From positions 1 to 29,059 of the forward strand of contig CAZMVU010000039.1 of assembly GCA_964569295.1 (NCBI GenBank): a stretch of 29,059 nucleotides of DNA. The letters run 5' to 3'. The notes beneath the pieces are model-generated. The model was given only the letters and a program-made list of their open reading frames with translations, had not been told where the DNA came from and did no database searches. Numbering within the stretch: the first letter of the stretch is position 1; each line of letters begins with the position of its first letter. Of this stretch, positions 22,089-29,059 are shown in pieces. Made by a program: the position numbers and the translations under genes. Source of the DNA: CAZMVU01 sp964569295. GTDB taxonomy: Bacteria; Hydrogenedentota; Hydrogenedentia; Hydrogenedentales; JAGMZX01.

Positions 22089-23366
22089 ATGGCGCAGGAT
22101 TCAGAAGGACCTCCCAAGGAATCGAAGCCGGCGCTGCCCAACCGCGTAAAGCGTGGGATTGTGCGGCGCGTTGCGCATTGGCTCTTCGAATTCGACCTCA
22201 TGGCGCTTCCGGTTAAACTGCGCGAGCGGCGGGAGCGCTTTGATAGGCTCAAAGAGCGCCACGATACCCTTGCGAAGAATCACGACGCACTTGTGAAGGC
22301 GCACGACATCCTTCACGGAGACTACACCGGCCTGAAGGAAGCCTTTCAGACCTTCCGCCGCGAGCAGGTGGAGGCGAACAGGGCCTTCCGCGAGCACGGC
22401 CGCAGCACCGAACGCATCGCCAAGGAATTGGCCGGCCAGAAGGAGGCCTTTCAGACCTTCCGCCGCGAGCAGGTGGCCGAGAACAAGGGATTCCGCGAAC
22501 ACGCCCGCACCACCGAACGGCTCGAAACGGAATACACCCACTTCAAAGAGGCCTTCCAGGCATTCCGCCAGCAACAGAGCCATAAACACCGTGAGTTCAG
22601 CGAGGGCCTTGCCGGTTTCCGCGTTCACCTCGATAACCTGCGCAAGCGCGAGGACGCACTCGATAACCAGCTCGCCCTTCTGAAAGCGGTCCTCGAATCG
22701 GCCGCCGCCAATCCCCATGTGTTTTGGCTGTTCGCCGACCGGGTCGAGCGGATGGACGCCAACCTCCCCATTTACAACGAGGCCCGCCGCCGCTTCCACC
22801 GCGCACGCTATGAATTCGCCGCGCGCCATGTCGCCCAGGCCCGCGTGGCCGACATCGCCTGCGGCACCGGCTACGGCACGGCCATCCTCAAGCACGACGG
22901 CAACGCTATGCACGTGACGGGGATCGACATTGACCCCGGCGCGGTGGCCTACGCAGAAGCGGTGTATGGCAGCGCGGACATCGCGTTCGTTGCCGCCGAT
23001 GCACAGGCAACCGGCCTGGCGGCGGAGACGTTCGACGTAATCGCCTCGTTCGAAACCATCGAGCACGTGCCCGACGACGCGGCGATCGTGGCCGAGTTCG
23101 CGCGCCTGCTCAAGCCGGACGGGCGCCTGATCATCTCGACGCCAAACCAGTGGCCCCTCGATATCGCGCCGTACCATGTGCGCGAATATGACCGGGCGGC
23201 CTTTGAAACGGTATTATCCCCCCACTTCGAGATAAACGCCCTCTACAACCAGAACTCCGGCACCACCTCCCAGTTCAACCGCGGACAGCCCGAGGGCATC
23301 GTTGAAACCACCACGGACAATGAAGAACTCGCCGAGTGCTACATCGCCCTTTGCACCCGACGCTGA
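22089..23366 (+). CDS. Repeat-built coiled coil fused to a C-terminal SAM methyltransferase
   Basis: 425 residues; ATG at 22089 with AAAGGA (22073-22078) ten bases upstream. Residues about 15-55 are basic and amphipathic (GIVRRVAHWLFEFDLMALPV) and could lie on the membrane. About 50-215 is a long coiled coil with a threefold repeat of exactly 35 residues (105 bases): KEAFQTFRREQV recurs from DNA positions 22341, 22446 and 22551. From about 235 a class I methyltransferase follows: VADIACGTGYG (about 252-262, SAM loop), GIDIDPGAV, FDVIASFETIEHVPDD and LLKPDGRLIISTPN. The parts resemble those of WbdD, which caps and measures O-antigen chains, but in the opposite order and without a kinase. I infer a glycan-modifying enzyme on a spacer. 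The next gene overlaps its end. Confidence 0.85.
   Translation: MAQDSEGPPKESKPALPNRVKRGIVRRVAHWLFEFDLMALPVKLRERRERFDRLKERHDTLAKNHDALVKAHDILHGDYTGLKEAFQTFRREQVEANRAFREHGRSTERIAKELAGQKEAFQTFRREQVAENKGFREHARTTERLETEYTHFKEAFQAFRQQQSHKHREFSEGLAGFRVHLDNLRKREDALDNQLALLKAVLESAAANPHVFWLFADRVERMDANLPIYNEARRRFHRARYEFAARHVAQARVADIACGTGYGTAILKHDGNAMHVTGIDIDPGAVAYAEAVYGSADIAFVAADAQATGLAAETFDVIASFETIEHVPDDAAIVAEFARLLKPDGRLIISTPNQWPLDIAPYHVREYDRAAFETVLSPHFEINALYNQNSGTTSQFNRGQPEGIVETTTDNEELAECYIALCTRR
22341..22580 (+). repeat. Threefold 105-bp repeat inside the coiled-coil gene
   Basis: Repeat starts are aligned at 22341, 22446 and 22551. Copies 1 and 2 share long identical stretches (GCCTTTCAGACCTTCCGCCG), while copy 3 is more diverged. 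The 35-residue period equals five heptads, so units can be added or lost without breaking the coil register. Confidence 0.8.
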
Positions 23367-24879
23367 CGCAGCGCCGGACTGGGAAACCGTGGACCGCCGC
23401 GCCTGGGAAGCCATCGTGAACTGGCCCCGCGCCGTTGCCTTCGACCCCGTGCGCGACGGCCTCGACTACAGCGAGCTTACCCGCTGGTTCCTGTGGGACA
23501 AGGTGGGCCGCGCCGTGCGCAAGCAGCTTACCCCCGAGCGCTTCGCCATCGAGATCGAGGAACTGGGCTGGGAGAAGCCGCCCCGTGGCGTGTTGCCGCA
23601 TCTGCCGGGCGTGCGGACCGCCTGGCAGCGGCTGGGCGACCTGAAATACCAGGCGAAGATCGCCTGGCGTCACCGCAGACAACGCAAAGCCTACCGGCAG
23701 CACATCCTCGAACGCCCGGCGAAAACGAACCAACCGCTGCTGTTCATCCCCGTGCCCACCGAGCGTCTGCTCAACACGGCGCGCACGCTCCTCGACTACG
23801 GCGACATGCAGCTCTATGCCCCCGAAACGCAGTACCGGATCGACGACGTGGTGCGGATTCCCTACCCGAAGGGCCTGCCGAAGCCGGCCACCGGTTTCGC
23901 CGCGCAACTCCATGGGGCGATTCTCGAGGGGCTCGCGCGCCAGGGCATCCACCTGCTCGAGCCGGATGCGGAAACCCTCAAGGCCGAAATCGACAAGCAG
24001 CAAATCCAACTGGCCGCGGCCCGGGCCTACCTCGACGACGTGACGCCGGATGTCATGCTGCTCTCCGCGGACAACCACCCCACCCACCAGCATTATGTGC
24101 TGCTGGGCCGGTTGCGCGGTATCCCCACCATGATGTTGCAACACGGCCTCGACTGCGAACACTACTATCTCGACAACGCCTACGCCACCGCCATCGCCGT
24201 GTGGGGGCCAAACCGCAAGCAGCGTTATGAACAACATTCTGACTGGCAACCCGAGCGCATCACGGTAACCGGCAACCCGCAATACGACGGCCACCGCCTC
24301 GCGGAAGTCATGAATCCCGGCGGGGAGTACTGGCTCTGGGTCACCCGGCCGCATACCTCGGCAAAGTGCTACGCGCCTTCGCGCTCGCCCTGGGAGGCGG
24401 TGGAAATCCTCGAGGCCCTGCTCGACGCGCTGGAAGCGAATCCTGGCAAGCAACTGCTCATCAAACCGCACCCGCGCGACGCGATCCCCCTGCTCGAAGA
24501 CACCCTCGGGAAGCGCGGCCTCGGTGAACGCGCGCAGATTGTCGACACGCCGCCCATGCAGCTTTTCCCGGCGGCATCCGTGGTCATCTCCGAAGACTCG
24601 ACCGCCGGCATGGAGGCCATGCTGCTCGGCAAGCCTGTGGTTCACGCCCACTTCGCGCCCGCACCGCCCACCATGGCCTTTGTCGACTATGACGCCGCGC
24701 TCCCCGGCTTTAACCCGCTCGAGCTTGCGGAGTCCATCGTTACCGCGGAAAACCTCGACGAAGCGGCCCAGAAAGCAATGCTCGCGGGGCAGCGCCGCTT
24801 CATCGAAGACCATGCCGGCCCGTGCGACGGCAAAGCCGCCGAGCGGGTGCGTGAATTTATTCTGGAGATTCTGAAATGA
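23320..24879 (+). CDS. GT-B-like glycosyltransferase / surface-carbohydrate biosynthesis protein
   Basis: 519 residues from ATG 23320; TTG 23302 and GTG 23389 are alternative starts, none with a strong ribosome site. From 23320 it overlaps the methyltransferase gene by 47 bases. The N-terminal 150 residues are charged and unrecognised. The middle has TMMLQHGLDCEHYYLDNAYA and an AVWGPN / TGNPQYDG stretch. The C-terminal half has KPHPRD (about 381-386) and EDSTAGMEAMLLGKPVV (about 424-441), typical of GT-B proteins of the capsule synthesis, CDP-glycerol transferase and 2-epimerase-like groups. There is no signal peptide. It probably adds a sugar or a polyol-phosphate to the exported glycan. The family is not certain. 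Confidence 0.72.
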   Translation: MKNSPSATSPFAPDADAAPDWETVDRRAWEAIVNWPRAVAFDPVRDGLDYSELTRWFLWDKVGRAVRKQLTPERFAIEIEELGWEKPPRGVLPHLPGVRTAWQRLGDLKYQAKIAWRHRRQRKAYRQHILERPAKTNQPLLFIPVPTERLLNTARTLLDYGDMQLYAPETQYRIDDVVRIPYPKGLPKPATGFAAQLHGAILEGLARQGIHLLEPDAETLKAEIDKQQIQLAAARAYLDDVTPDVMLLSADNHPTHQHYVLLGRLRGIPTMMLQHGLDCEHYYLDNAYATAIAVWGPNRKQRYEQHSDWQPERITVTGNPQYDGHRLAEVMNPGGEYWLWVTRPHTSAKCYAPSRSPWEAVEILEALLDALEANPGKQLLIKPHPRDAIPLLEDTLGKRGLGERAQIVDTPPMQLFPAASVVISEDSTAGMEAMLLGKPVVHAHFAPAPPTMAFVDYDAALPGFNPLELAESIVTAENLDEAAQKAMLAGQRRFIEDHAGPCDGKAAERVREFILEILK

Positions 24880-24904
24880 AGGCAAACGGTTGGGTGGGCC
24901 ACGC

Positions 24905-26119
24905 ATGAGGCGCCGGAAACTACTGGTCGCACATCCGTCCCGTATCCGGGGTGGTTGTGAAGAATACGCCATGACCATGGCCAAGGCCGCTGCGCGCGCG
25001 GGTTGGTCCGTAGTAGGCGCGTTCCCCTGCACCGAGGCCAACCAGAGCATGATCGAGGACATCCGCGCGCTCCCCCATTCTGTCGGCTACTACAGCCTGC
25101 CCGTCAGCGAGATTCGCGGCGTACAGGGGCAGAACCGATGGAACGTCTTCAAGCACTTCCTTGCCTCGCTATGGGTAATGCTGCGCGGGCGGCCGGAGGC
25201 GTGTCTGCTAGCCCTGCCCACCATCCAATACATGGCCGGCACCATATACGCCAGCGCCCTCCTGCGCATACCCACTGTCGTGTGCTTCCAGTATGTGCAT
25301 GTCTTCCCCTATCCCGACGGGTGCTACCCCTTCCCCAACTGGATGCTGCGCCTCCATCGCTGGGCACGCGAACGCGGGCAGCAATACGTAGCCATCTCCA
25401 AGAACAACCGCGCGCTCGTGGCGCGCAACTTCCGCATGCCGGAGGAGGCCATCGCCGTCATCTACAACGGCGCCAGCGAGCGCTTCGCACAGATCACCGC
25501 GGAAGAACGCGCTGAAAAACGCGCTGCCATCCGCGGCGAGCTCGGTATCGCGCGTGATACCACGCTCATGCTTACCATCGCCGCGCTGCGCCGCCAGAAA
25601 GGACACGACCTGCTCATCGCAGCCCTGCCGGAACTCTGCCGCAAACACCCCGACACCTACTGGGTGTGGGCGGGAGGTGGCCCTGAGCAGGAAACGATCG
25701 AGAAGCAACTGCGCGAAAGCGGGCACGGAGACCGCGTTACCCTGCTCGGCCACCGGACCGATGTAGACGCCCTGCTCTGCGCCGCCGATTACTTCGTGTT
25801 CCCTACGCGCTTCGAGGGTGGCCAGTCCTTTGCGCTCGGTGAGGCCATGATGGCCGGCGTGCCTGTCATCACCACCAACGCCAGCGGCATCCCCGAGGTC
25901 GTCGTGGACAAGGAACACGCCGTCGTCGTCGAGAAGGAGAACGCAGACGCCCTGCGCCACGGCATCGACTGGGCCCTCGAACACCCCGAAGCAATGCACG
26001 CCATGGCACAGCGCGCCCAGGAACGCGTGAAAGCCTTCAGCGAGACGGTCATGATTACCCAGATGCTGGAAGCGCTGGAAACACTGACAGAAGGGGCATC
26101 GAAGGAGGCCACACAATGA
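24905..26119 (+). CDS. Glycosyltransferase family 4
   Basis: 404 residues from ATG 24905, 25 bases after the previous gene; TTG at 24890 would add five residues. It has a GT-B fold: the N-terminal domain starts KLLVAHPSRIRGGCEEYAMT (glycine-rich acceptor-side loop), and the C-terminal domain has MLTIAALRRQKGHDLLIAAL, WVWAGGGPE and PTRFEGGQSFALGEAMMAGVPVI (around 300-320), the nucleotide-sugar site. The two Glu of the usual EX7E motif are one residue further apart here. It transfers a sugar with retention of configuration onto a growing glycan at the cytoplasmic membrane face. Its stop overlaps the next start (ATGA), so the two GT4 genes are co-translated. Confidence 0.92.
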   Translation: MRRRKLLVAHPSRIRGGCEEYAMTMAKAAARAGWSVVGAFPCTEANQSMIEDIRALPHSVGYYSLPVSEIRGVQGQNRWNVFKHFLASLWVMLRGRPEACLLALPTIQYMAGTIYASALLRIPTVVCFQYVHVFPYPDGCYPFPNWMLRLHRWARERGQQYVAISKNNRALVARNFRMPEEAIAVIYNGASERFAQITAEERAEKRAAIRGELGIARDTTLMLTIAALRRQKGHDLLIAALPELCRKHPDTYWVWAGGGPEQETIEKQLRESGHGDRVTLLGHRTDVDALLCAADYFVFPTRFEGGQSFALGEAMMAGVPVITTNASGIPEVVVDKEHAVVVEKENADALRHGIDWALEHPEAMHAMAQRAQERVKAFSETVMITQMLEALETLTEGASKEATQ

Positions 26120-27312
26120 CAGCAGTACCCAAGCTCCTCGTTGTCTCGCCCACGCCGACACACCCGCCGTCGGCGGGCAACCGCGCACGGATTTTGAGCA
26201 TGGTGGAGGCCTTCGCCAAGATGGGGATCGAGGTGCATTTCGTGCACCTGGCGCGGGACCCGGCGGATGACGACGCGATGCGCGCCTACTGGGGCGAACG
26301 CTATACGAAGGTGAAATACCAGTGGCCGCCGAAGACCGCCGCCGCCAACTGGGGCCGCTGGGGGCGGATGACTCGCCGGTTGCGTGCATGGCTGACCGGC
26401 GACACCTATTCCGTTTACAACTGGGACCTCGACGACTGGTACAACGACCACCTCGACGGCGTCGTGCGGGAGTTGCACGCGCGTGAACACTTCGATGCCG
26501 TGCTTGCGGAGTACGTGTTCCTTTCGCGCGTGCTGCTCGATTTTCCGGACACACTGAAAATCATCGACACGCACGACGTCTTCGCCGACCGGTTCCAGCA
26601 GTTCCTCGACAACAACGAGAAGCCGGTCTTTTTCTCGACGAGCCCGAAGCAGGAAGGCCGCGGCCTCGACCGCGCCGATGTGGTCATCGCGATTCAGGAG
26701 GCGGAGGCCGCGCATTATCGCCGGATTACCCGTGCGAAGGTCATCACCGTGGGGCATTTGCTTCCCGTGGGCGCATCGCAGTCCGCGCCGAACGCGGCCC
26801 ATGTCCTTTTCGTGGGGTCGCCCAACTCGGTGAATGTACACGGCGCGCAGTTCTTCATGACCGAGGTCATGCCGCTGCTGCGCGAGCGCATCCCCGAGGC
26901 GAAGTTAGTGCTCGCCGGCCGGGTGTGCGAGAATCTCGAGGACGCCGGGGACTGCGTGAAGCTGGGCGCCCTCGACGATCTCGATGAAGCCTACGCCCAG
27001 GCGGATGTCGTCGTGAACCCGCGCAAGTTCGGCACGGGGTTGAGTATCAAGTCCATCGAGGCGCTCGCCCACGGCAAGCCGCTTGTCGCCACGCGCCCCG
27101 GGTGCAGCGGCATGGAAGACGGCATCGGCACGGCGTTTCTCTTGGCGGAAGACGCGCCGGCCTTCGCCGATGCGGTCGCGCGTATTCTCGAAGACCACGC
27201 GTTATACGCGCGCCTTTCCGAAGCCGGCATCGCGTACGCCCGCAAGCACAACGACGCCAATCTCGCCGAGTTGAAGGGTGTGTTGGCGCCGCTGTGGGAA
27301 AGCAAGGATTGA
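26116..27312 (+). CDS. Glycosyltransferase family 4 (second)
   Basis: 398 residues. ATG 26116 overlaps the upstream stop by four bases and has a strong GAAGGAGG (26101-26108) seven bases away. The N-terminal domain starts KLLVVSPTPTHPPSAGNRAR, with the Gly/Asn-Arg loop of GT4 proteins that act on lipid-linked acceptors. The region around 130-165 holds IIDTHDVFADR. The C-terminal domain has HVLFVGSPNSVNVHG, KLVLAGRV and NPRKFGTGLSIKSIEALAHG, then KPLVAT (about 300-325), the donor-binding segment. It is the last gene of the export cluster; a 214-base gap follows. Donor and acceptor are unknown. Confidence 0.9.
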   Translation: MTAVPKLLVVSPTPTHPPSAGNRARILSMVEAFAKMGIEVHFVHLARDPADDDAMRAYWGERYTKVKYQWPPKTAAANWGRWGRMTRRLRAWLTGDTYSVYNWDLDDWYNDHLDGVVRELHAREHFDAVLAEYVFLSRVLLDFPDTLKIIDTHDVFADRFQQFLDNNEKPVFFSTSPKQEGRGLDRADVVIAIQEAEAAHYRRITRAKVITVGHLLPVGASQSAPNAAHVLFVGSPNSVNVHGAQFFMTEVMPLLRERIPEAKLVLAGRVCENLEDAGDCVKLGALDDLDEAYAQADVVVNPRKFGTGLSIKSIEALAHGKPLVATRPGCSGMEDGIGTAFLLAEDAPAFADAVARILEDHALYARLSEAGIAYARKHNDANLAELKGVLAPLWESKD

Positions 27313-27512
27313 TTGGACCGCATTGATAAGTGCCGGCGCATCGGTCTGCGGCGCTATGAACACCGTTGAGACAGCCACCCCCATTTGCGGTCTTGCATGC
27401 CCTGTACAAGTACGAACCGGATTATCCGCAAGATCAACGAGGTCACGGTCTTCGCCGGGTGATTGTCTGCGGCCCCAAAAGGATTACGAAGAGCCGGGGT
27501 GCCGTATCGTGC

Positions 27513-27518
27513 TATGAT
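27513..27518 (+). promoter_or_regulatory. Candidate -10 box close to the Nudix-MBL start
   Basis: TATGAT lies eight bases before the ATG at 27527, which would make the transcript nearly leaderless. No good -35 is seen. If translation begins at ATG 27548 instead, a short leader exists, but without a ribosome site. Confidence 0.3.
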
Positions 27519-27526
27519 AAACGCTT

Positions 27527-29005
27527 ATGCGAACGGTAAAGAACCCCATGGTCAAAGCACGCAATGCCGCCGCGGCCATTATCGTGGATGGCACGGAAAC
27601 GAATTTCGAGGTGCTGCTCGCGCGGCGCAACCAAGCCATCCAATTCATGGGTGGCCACCATGTGTTTCCCGGCGGGGCTATCGATACGGAAGACGACCCG
27701 GCCTATGTCGAGGGCGCGCCCGACGAGGCTACCGGCCGGGCCATGGCTGCGGCCGTGCGCGAGGTCTTCGAGGAAACGGGCCTCCTGTATGTGCGCGCCG
27801 GCCTGCCGGATATCGCGCAGCGCCGGGCCTGGCGGCGTGCGCTGGTGGCCGGGGAGATGACTTTTCCCGAGGTGCTCGATGCGCTCGGTACGCGCATCCA
27901 TGCCGCCGACCTTACCCCGGCGGGCGTCTGGCTCACGCCGCAGTGGGCGCCCAAGCGGTTCTTCACCCGCTACTTCATGATCCATCACACGGGGCCGCGC
28001 TACGAAGAAGTGCTCGATGCCGAGGGGGAGATCGTCGGGCTCGACTGGCTACACCCGGCGGAAGCACGCCGCCGCTGGCACAACCACGAGCTGCGGCTCA
28101 GCACGCCGGTGGCGTTCGTGCTGCGCTACCTCGCTGGCCTCCCCCTCGAGGAGGCCATGCCCTGGCTGCACAAGTCACCCCACCAGGCCGGCGTGCCGGA
28201 CCTCTTCGAGCCGCGCCGGGGTATCCACATCGTGCCGCTGCGCACGCGCACGCTGCCGCCGGCCAACCGCACCAACTGCATTATCGTGGGGGAAGGCGAG
28301 CTGGCGGTGGTCGACCCCGGCGCCTCGGACCCCGAAGAGCAGGCGCGGCTCAAAAAACACCTCGATGACATGGCCGCCCTCGGAAGCCGGGTGGCGTGTG
28401 TGCTCCTGACCCACGCCCACGGCGACCACGCAAGCGCGGCGGGCTATCTGCGCGAGCAGTTCGGCGCCCCGGTGTGGGGGCATGCGCGCTGCGCCGAGCG
28501 CCTCGATGTGCCCCTGGACCGTGCGCTCGCAGAAGGCGATGAGATCCCCCTCCACAGTGGCGGATGGCACATCCGCTGCCTGCACACACCCGGCCACGAC
28601 CCCGCACACCTCTGCTACCACGAGACCACCACCAACACGCTCATGGTAGGCGACATGGTCGCGAACCCGGGGACGGTCCTTATCTCACCCGAACTCGGCG
28701 GCGACATGACAGTCTACCTCGAGCAGCTCCGCCGCCTCGCCGAGGTCCACTTCGGCTTTCTCATTCCCGGCCACGGCCTCCCCCTCAACGGCGAAAACGG
28801 CCGCGACTATATCCGGGCCCTCATTGCACACCGGCACGAGCGCGAGGCGAAAATCCGCACCGCCCTCGCTGCCGGCCACCGCTCGATGGAAGCCCTCCTC
28901 GAGGAGGCCTACGCCGACACCGCCCGCGCCCTCTGGCCCCTGGCCACCCAGCAGCTCCAGGCCCACCTCGTGCGGCTCGGCATTGATCTGAAAGAACGTA
29001 ACTAG
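27527..29005 (+). CDS. Fusion of Nudix hydrolase and metallo-beta-lactamase-fold hydrolase
   Basis: 492 residues from ATG 27527 (or 485 from ATG 27548). Residues about 10-220 form a Nudix domain: VFPGGAID (46-53) and AAAVREVFEETGLLY, with the REVFEE core near 78-83; an insertion separates the first Gly from the REUXEE core, as in NUDT19/CoA-diphosphatase-like proteins. About 240-492 is a metallo-beta-lactamase fold of the LACTB2/glyoxalase-II-like kind: HAHGDH at 296-301, HTPGHDPAH, a metal Asp in MVGDM, and IPGHGLP. Both halves keep their catalytic motifs. The Nudix part would cleave a nucleoside diphosphate-linked substrate, perhaps a CoA derivative; the second part a thioester or phosphoester. 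Substrates are not known. No operon partner is in the window. Confidence 0.88.
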   Translation: MRTVKNPMVKARNAAAAIIVDGTETNFEVLLARRNQAIQFMGGHHVFPGGAIDTEDDPAYVEGAPDEATGRAMAAAVREVFEETGLLYVRAGLPDIAQRRAWRRALVAGEMTFPEVLDALGTRIHAADLTPAGVWLTPQWAPKRFFTRYFMIHHTGPRYEEVLDAEGEIVGLDWLHPAEARRRWHNHELRLSTPVAFVLRYLAGLPLEEAMPWLHKSPHQAGVPDLFEPRRGIHIVPLRTRTLPPANRTNCIIVGEGELAVVDPGASDPEEQARLKKHLDDMAALGSRVACVLLTHAHGDHASAAGYLREQFGAPVWGHARCAERLDVPLDRALAEGDEIPLHSGGWHIRCLHTPGHDPAHLCYHETTTNTLMVGDMVANPGTVLISPELGGDMTVYLEQLRRLAEVHFGFLIPGHGLPLNGENGRDYIRALIAHRHEREAKIRTALAAGHRSMEALLEEAYADTARALWPLATQQLQAHLVRLGIDLKERN

Positions 29006-29059
29006 GGGTGCAGTTCTTCTGATACCGATGTGCTGACCTCTTCGATGACAAGTACGGGT

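Noticed and set aside
23275..25062. 595-residue ORF on the minus strand
   Set aside because: It lies antisense to the GT-B-like gene and its neighbours, has no recognisable domain, and such long antisense frames are common at this GC content.
25208..26554. 448-residue ORF on the minus strand
   Set aside because: Antisense to two clear GT4 genes; composition is Arg/Pro/Ala-rich without motifs.
1..29059. tRNA, rRNA or integrase-linked island boundaries
   Set aside because: No cloverleaf, rRNA-like sequence, integrase or transposase was found by eye in any gap.

Overview
High-GC bacterial DNA, dense with genes, with no rRNA, tRNA, CRISPR array or transposase that I can recognise. A DUF1559-like prepilin protein, a DUF4091/GH123-like secreted hydrolase, several sulfatase-fold proteins, a WS/DGAT acyltransferase and a DUF4236 protein together suggest an environmental bacterium of the PVC/Hydrogenedentota type. 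This taxonomic guess is inference only; no marker gene is present.

Layout. 1-398 is a leader region with hairpins. 399-1439 is a DUF4236+TPR gene. 1440-2238 has no gene but is rich in repeats: a tandem 46-bp repeat, a long nested inverted repeat, and repeats shared with 1-128. 2239-5043 is a divergent pair, an alpha/beta hydrolase (-) and a wax-ester synthase/DGAT (+), probably for neutral lipids. 5122-5709 is a GNAT acetyltransferase (-). 6085-8832 is a large secreted GH123-like protein. 8987-9961 is a prepilin-like protein with a clear terminator. 10495-11700 is a lipoprotein with two tandem carbohydrate-binding-like domains.

11.8-17.8 kb deals with sulfate and glycans and shows gene decay. 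It holds a sulfotransferase, a 169-bp sulfatase remnant, a TylF-like methyltransferase, an intact sulfatase-fold gene, a truncated sulfatase remnant and a Tat-exported sulfatase-fold gene on the minus strand. Both intact sulfatase-fold proteins have Thr where FGly-type sulfatases have Cys/Ser. A small gene resembling a phage structural protein follows (17966-18637), with a leader that can pair with its own ribosome binding site.

18.8-27.3 kb is a co-directional surface-glycan export cluster: ABC-2 permease (Wzm type), ATPase with Wzt-type C-terminal domain, PAPS sulfotransferase, coiled-coil protein with a C-terminal methyltransferase, a GT-B-like protein and two GT4 glycosyltransferases. The Wzt-type domain beside a repeat-built coiled coil fused to a methyltransferase recalls the WbdD/Wzt chain-length system, but with the domain order reversed. 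I infer an exporter for a sulfated, possibly methyl-capped polysaccharide. The window ends with a Nudix + metallo-beta-lactamase fusion (27527-29005).
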